Below the pieces are notes generated by a model that was not told where the DNA came from, did not search any database, and saw only the letters and a program-made list of their open reading frames with translations. The position numbers and the translations under genes are program-made. This document shows positions 58,201-64,000 of a DNA stretch of 64,000 nucleotides, in pieces; the first letter of the stretch is position 1, and each line of letters starts with the position of its first letter. The DNA comes from Cheiracanthium punctorium. Lineage: Eukaryota > Arthropoda > Arachnida > Araneae > Cheiracanthiidae. The DNA lies in assembly GCA_038373885.1 (NCBI GenBank), contig JAWZYV010017505.1, positions 124,001-188,000 on the forward strand. Direction: 5' to 3'.

Positions 58201-60749
58201 CAAATTAGACCAAAAAAACAGCAAATGGGGGAAAAAATTTATATATTTTTGAAACTTGAAGAAAACACTAATTGGGTATGTAGTTGTATGAAACAGAAAA
58301 GTTCCCCCCTCTCGGTTTGCCGCGTCCCCCCTTTGCCCCCCACAAAAGGTCACTTTTTTATATTTTCACTTCTATTTCAAAAACCGTTCGTCTTAGCAAA
58401 AAAATGTCAATTACAAAATGAAAGCTGATAAAATTTCCTAGAAGATTGTAATTTGTTATTTCTTTCTATATGCAATAGCTTTCGAGATATGTTTTAGACA
58501 AAATCGCAAATTTTTGGAAAACGCTTCTTTTTATCCCGATTTTTAACCAATTTTGTGTTATAGCTCTTCAAACCTCAGTTTTATGGGAATTTTTTTCAAA
58601 ACAAAGTTGTAGAGTATTCAATTACCTTTAAAGTGATCGAATAATTTATTATTCGATATGTTTATTATTAATAATTTTTTTTCTAAATCGGATATTTTTT
58701 TCTCGAATAGCTTTGAGATATGTTTTATAAAACCTCGCAAATTTACGGAAAACGCCTTTTTTCATCCCATATTTCGACTAACTTTCCTTCTAGCTGCTGA
58801 TTCTTAATTCAGAGAATCGAACAGTCGAATTATCAAAATTTGTAATCTCCTTTTTTCAAGAAATTCCCCCTCTCTTCTGTTACATTTTCCTTATCTTTAA
58901 ATCATTGTCCGAAAGTCTGGGAAAATTCTTCAAAAGACGGCCTAGTGAAATGAGCGAGGATAACAAAGAACAATTTGGAACTTAAGAAACTGGGGGTGGA
59001 GAGATCTGAACTCATCGCTCTCTCTAGTTTATATGAAATGAAAACCAGCTCCAGAAACAGTAATATTGCTAATTTCACGAGGCTGCATTCAAACATGCGG
59101 AAAGAAATGCACGTGTGTGAAGGCCAATTTGCGCTTTACAGCAATGTGCAGGAAGACTATGAGGATACATTTTTATAAAAATAAAATTGTTCCATAGGTT
59201 TGTTGCACTTTTTATTGTACAGATGTTGCACACAAGAGAAAGTAAGTGTGCTATAATTATGCAGTAATTTTTTTATTAATTTTGTTGACATTATTAATTC
59301 TGATGATGGATGATCACTGAAATGTAGCATTGCATTACAGAATTCTATTGATGTAAAAAATATCACTTTCAAAACATTTTTTGGGGGGTGGGAGAGGGGG
59401 TTAATTTAGACTTTAGACTAACATTTATGTGTTAAATATGCGTTTATATACGAATAAAATGTAACTAGTTCAGCAGAAACAATAGGAGGAAGAAATAAAA
59501 AAAAAAACGAAATAAAACCAAATCGTACGCTTATGTAATATAAATTATTATTATAAAAAAAGAGCCATTTTGCATAAAAAAAAAATTTTGGAGGAAAGAG
59601 GGACGCCCTCCCCCCCCCCCCCCCCAAAGTAGAGGAACTTTCCTGTTTCTTAATATTGCACCACCTACAAGTGCTTTCCCCAGGTTTCAAAACTTTATAA
59701 ATTATTTTTTAGATTTTGTCGTACTTGGTGGAGCAATGTAGTTTTAATTCGAATTCTCTAAAATTTATTGAAAATTTCTTATTGCTATAATTTTTTATCC
59801 TTTAAAGATAAAATTGCAAATAATAACTTATTTTAAAGGAATTGAATATTCCTGTAAAAGTGAGGGTTGATGAGCTAGTATGACGCATAGTGGAAAATTG
59901 TTATTAAAAGAAGCGTTTTCCAAAACCTTGCGATTTTTCCTAAAACTACTCGAAAGCTTTTGTATCTAGAAAAAAATAACCCGAAACAATCTTGTAGGAA
60001 ACTTCCTCAGCTTTCATTTTGTAACTGACAATTTTTTGCTAAGACGCACGGTTTTTGAGATAAAAGTAAAAATCCCAAAAAAGGACCTTTTTATAGGGGG
60101 TCTAAAAGGGAGACGTGTCACCCCTAGAGGGGGGAACTTTTCTGTTTCATACAACTTCATCCCCAACCAATGTTTACCCAAAGTTTCAAAACTTTATAAT
60201 TTTTTTTCTTAGATTTTATCATACTTTGATGCGCAATGTAGTTTTCAATCAAATTTGCTAAATTTTTTGAAAAGTTCAAATTGCAATAACTTTCGATCAT
60301 TTAAAGATAAAGTTACAAATAATAACTCACTTTAAAGGTAATTGAATTCTCTACAACTTTGTTATGAAAACAATTGCTGCAAAACTGAGGTTTGAAGAGT
60401 TAAAAGACAAAATTTATTAAAAATCGGGATAAAAAGAAGCGTTTTCCAAAAATTTGCGATTTTGTCTAACATATCTCGAAAGCTATTGCATATAGAAAAA
60501 ATAACTAATTACAATCTTGTAGGAAATTTTATCAGCTTTCATTTTATAATTGACACTTTTTTTGCTAAGACGAACGGTTTTTGAGATAGAAGTGAAAATC
60601 TAAAAAAGTGACCTTTTGGGGGGCCAAAGGGGGGGACGCGGCACCCCGAGAGGGAGGAACTTTTCTGTTTCATACATCTACATACCCAATTAGTGTTTTC
60701 CCCAAGTTTCGAAAATATATAAACTTTTCCCCCCATTTTTCCTAATTTG
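58201..60749. repeat. 2.5-kb foldback with arms of about 430 bp and a duplicated right arm
   Basis: 58201-58640 and 60326-60749 are inverse copies with high similarity (for example AAAACACTAATTGGGTATGT, TTTGAAAACCGTTCGTCTTAG-like and TTGCAATAGCTTTCGAGATA-like blocks). In addition the right arm has a diverged direct copy at about 59580-60180, and 58690-58800 is a partial second left unit. The middle (58870-59560) is unrelated AT-rich DNA. No ends with target duplication and no transposase were found. Confidence 0.85.
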
Positions 60750-60854
60750 AGTGGACTAAACGCCGTTATTGCACAGATGGCGCAACACTTCAATCTGTAA
60801 CTGCTGGTGTAGCCTTCGCAGAGAAGACAATATTTAAAAAGCGTTTATTTATAA

Positions 60855-62108
60855 CTAGCCGCCTCCAGCGACCAGTTAGTTCGCCATCTTAATAAATCTT
60901 GTTCGGAGAGACTCCTGTTCTTCACCTGCTTCCTTGGCACTCAAATCTCCCAGATTCTGAATGGAATTTAAAATTAAGATGGTTACAAACAGGGACGTCC
61001 CTACGGTAAGTGTGGTCCCTACTAATGTAAAAAAGACACCCCCTTTTATGCTACTTAGTTTTTGAGTTCGAAATGACGCCCCTTCGAATCCGGCGCCCAG
61101 ATGCGTTGCTTACTGTGTCGGGCCGCCCCTGATTACAAAAATAAGATGGTTAAATGATAAAAACTTACAAAAAGGAACAAATTATTTTCGTCTTATATTA
61201 ATTCTGAAGAGCTTCTGGGTGTATTGGCCTTTATCAAAAAAGGAAAGGAAAAAAAAAAAAACTAAGAAAATCTGAAAAATTTTCAGATTTTAAATACGCA
61301 CTAAAGCGCTATGTATTGAAAACGTATTATAATCCATGGGTCTTCCTTATTTTCTTTCCTTATTCCATTAAGTTGGAAAGTATATCATTATTCATGAGTG
61401 TGATTAAACACAACTAAAATTGATATTTTTATCCTCTTTCTGGATGTAATTCATTAGAAATAGATGGGAAAAGCTGTGCTGAAAAATGCACGATTTGAAC
61501 TGAAATAAAGTTTTAAAACTTATTCAGGTGTATTCATAATTCAAGTAGCAGAAGCAGACGATAAATAGCGCTTGGCGCTAGAATCACATCTCCTCAAAAT
61601 CGTATATCAACCATTTTATTTGTTGCCAAATTAAAGAGTTGCACATTTTAGTCTGGGAAAATTTCCAAATCATATTTTTTCTTTTGAGTATAAAATATTT
61701 CATTCCTGCTCTGATTTCACATGCACAGGATGTTTTAATTAAAAAATAACCTTACAAATAATGTAAACAAAAAAAATATCCTTATTCTTTTATTTTTACT
61801 TCAAGCGACTGAATAATTTAATAAACTCGCCAAACATGGCAACCTAGATAGCTAAACTCTCCCTCTTTCCACTGCAGGGTTACAATTGCGAAATGGCGAG
61901 AACAAAAATGATCATTTTGTGACACGTTTTTTATCGATATCTCCTAAAATAATTCGAATTTCGAAAAAATCGCTTTGAGGTGTGTCAAGACCGTCTTGGA
62001 GAATTCCCGTACAAAATTTTGTAGGTCTACGATCACCCGTTTCGGAGCTACGCGAGATACAGACAGAAAAACTAACGGACAGTTTACGCATTGCTTTATT
62101 TATATAGA
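60855..62108 (-). mobile_element. Helitron-like element H4, copy 2
   Basis: The minus-strand 5' terminus is TCTATATAAATAAAGC (62108 inward), flanked by A. The 3' terminus CGCTGGAGGCGGCTAG is followed by T. It is the better-preserved H4 copy, about 1.25 kb. It is joined almost directly to the CTAG end of the next element at 62113. Confidence 0.82.
60990..61131. mobile_element. hAT-type MITE inside H4, copy 2
   Basis: Ends are CAGGGACGTCCC and GGGCCGCCCCTG. The flanks GTTACAAA and ATTACAAA match at 7 of 8. It corresponds position for position to 52964-53104. Confidence 0.8.
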
Positions 62109-62112
62109 TGAC

Positions 62113-64000
62113 TAGCTGAAGTACCCGTTCTTCGCACGGGAATGAATGGACATTTTGATATTACGATTTGTGGTGATTACTATTCATTGTAATAAACAGA
62201 TATAGCAAAGTGGAAATCGCGTTATATTGTGTCCAATAATCATGCATACCGAATTGCAAGGCAAGCGTTTGTACGGTGCAGAAGGCTTTGCGGCGTAGCG
62301 CAATCTAGTGGCGAGTTTTAGCGAAACGGATACGTCGAAAATATTTTTCGCATTCAGATATCGATGTATACGAATTTTCATGACTATCGGCTGGACAGTC
62401 CTGAAGTTCATGTGTTGACGCGACATCTAGTGGCAAGTTATAGGAAAATGGATAGCGCCAAACTCTACCCCGTGTTCAGATATCTATGTATACCTATTTT
62501 CATAGCGATTATTTGCACAGTCAAGAAGTGATACACTGCAGGGCCATCTAGTGGTTCAATAAAGTAACTATTTGCTACAGCGCCGTCAAGTGGCGAGTTA
62601 TAGCAAAATGGATAACGCCAAAATATTCTCATTGTTCAAATAGCTATGTATACTGATTTTCATAGCGACCGTTTGAATGGTCAAGAATTTGGCCTGCTGC
62701 AGCGTCATCTAGTGGCGAGTTAAAATAATAATGCATTTCAGTGTCATCTAGTGGTGAGTAACAGCAAAAGGAACGCAGTTAGAATATATTCTTCGTGATC
62801 AAATGTGTAAGTATAAAAAATTTTATGCCGATCGGTCGAACGGCATAGAAGTTGATGCGTTGCAGCACCATTTAGTGGCAAGTTACAGCAAAATAGATAG
62901 TGAAAAATATTCTCCGTGTTCTAATATTCTCGTGTACCAAATATCATCAAAATCAGTTGGACGATATTCGCATAGCAAACGGCTAAACGGAATACAATTC
63001 GACGTTGTGTTGCGGCACCAAGTGGCAAGTTAAGGAAAACGGATAGCATAAAAACCTTCTCCATCATAAAAGACTTAGGTGAACCAAATTTCATCGTGCA
63101 ACGGTGCTCAACGGTCCTGGAGTTTTTCAACCTCATAAACACATACCAACATTCATTTTTATCTATAACCAGTGTTATTATATATACCAGTCTCAAATAA
63201 AATCCAGTTTCAAATCTAAGCCTCGCCAAAGTGCCAACATACGCCATTTTGCAAGACATTTTTCAGGGAATCATTCGAAGCATTGACTTAGCAGCAATCA
63301 ATATGGGAAATGGTTCGACCGCCAAAGAGTACCACGCAATTATTTGAAAATTGGAATACCTTAATACAGCCGATTTTTTTTTAATTATCAACTATAATGT
63401 GTTTTATTCATCGTTACTCCGATGTACTAAATGAGAAGATTTCAATTTTCTGAAATTTGGCGGAATTCCCCCAACTTAAATCAATGTACTCAATTGGCGA
63501 GAATTCTGAAGTTAGATCGCTTGAAATCCCTTTATAACTGCATTATTTCTTCACGGATCATTAAAATTTAACGCTGTATTCTAATAAAACCTTTGCACTT
63601 GTTTTCAAAAATCTATTTCCGTAAGCTTTTAATAAATTGCGCAAAGCCGAAAACTGTGCAAACCGCTAGAACTCACTTACTCAAAATCCATATTTCAGCC
63701 ATTTTATTTTTTCGCCAAACTAAAAAAATTTACACATTAGCCTCGGAAATCTTCAATTCTGATTGTTTTGCGTGTAAAGCATTACATTCCTGCTCTGATT
63801 TCCCATGCACACGATATTATAATTAAAAAAAATAACCTTACGAATATAAACTAACAAAAAAAATCATTATTATTCTTTTATTTTTACTTTGAGAATTTAA
63901 AACATCTTATTCGGCAAAATCGCCACACATGGCAACCACGATCCTTATTTCACACTTTTTTCACTACAGGGGTTACAATTACGGAAAGCTTTTTGCGTGA
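62113..64000 (-). mobile_element. Helitron-like element H2, short copy, cut by the window edge
   Basis: CTAG at 62116-62113 (minus) is preceded by the hairpin CCCGTGCGAAGAACGGG, as in H2 at 39344. It follows the H2 order through ACCAGTCTCAAATAAAATCC (63186) and on to the window end. It lacks the two tandem duplications seen in the other copy and so represents the unexpanded form. Confidence 0.8.

Overview
The window looks like AT-rich nuclear DNA of an arthropod. A chelicerate such as a spider or horseshoe crab is my best guess, held loosely. The reasons are a clip-type six-cysteine domain (a fold typical of arthropod protease cascades) with intron-like borders, tRNA-derived SINEs, Helitrons, hAT MITEs, Tc1, pogo/Tigger and piggyBac-like elements, and no bacterial gene organisation. 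Nearly everything here is transposon-derived. Only one coding exon is convincing.

Layout. 1-3.4 kb: old SINE pieces and a piggyBac-like MITE carrying a full-length SINE. 3.4-5.1 kb (minus strand): a 1,572-bp exon, phase 1 at both ends. It encodes a clip domain, a region I do not recognise, twelve copies of a 12-residue repeat and an EF-hand-like loop. 8.3-10 kb: MITEs and a SINE. 10.3 kb (plus): a possible first exon that looks like the start of a HARBI1/ALP1-type protein. 10.9-22.9 kb: two nested pairs of inverted ends enclose about 12 kb. Inside are a dead pogo/Tigger transposon, a tandem duplication copied from its 3' edge, a split hAT-like transposase pseudogene and several MITEs.

23.2-23.9 kb: a long foldback with arms of about 280 bp. 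24.1-27.6 kb: SINE-like repeats, two inverted copies of one repeat around a 1.56-kb TIR element, and a small cysteine-rich reading frame. 27.6-36.6 kb: mostly unassigned AT-rich DNA with a SINE, a piggyBac-like MITE, a 65-bp hairpin MITE, a possible last exon and a Tc1 transposase remnant.

36.66-44.12, 52.83-54.17 and 60.86-64.0 kb: minus-strand non-autonomous Helitrons. They are recognised by TC-type 5' ends, a hairpin plus CTAG at the 3' end, A/T flanks, and close or direct head-to-tail joining. The rest holds a Tigger-type MITE, more hAT MITEs, an inverted-repeat element at 51.8-52.4 kb and a 2.5-kb foldback at 58.2-60.7 kb.

No rRNA, no intact tRNA gene, no CRISPR array and no operon is visible. 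The coding pieces show no sign of acting together; the window is best read as intron or intergenic DNA with layered transposon insertions, some of which can be put in order.
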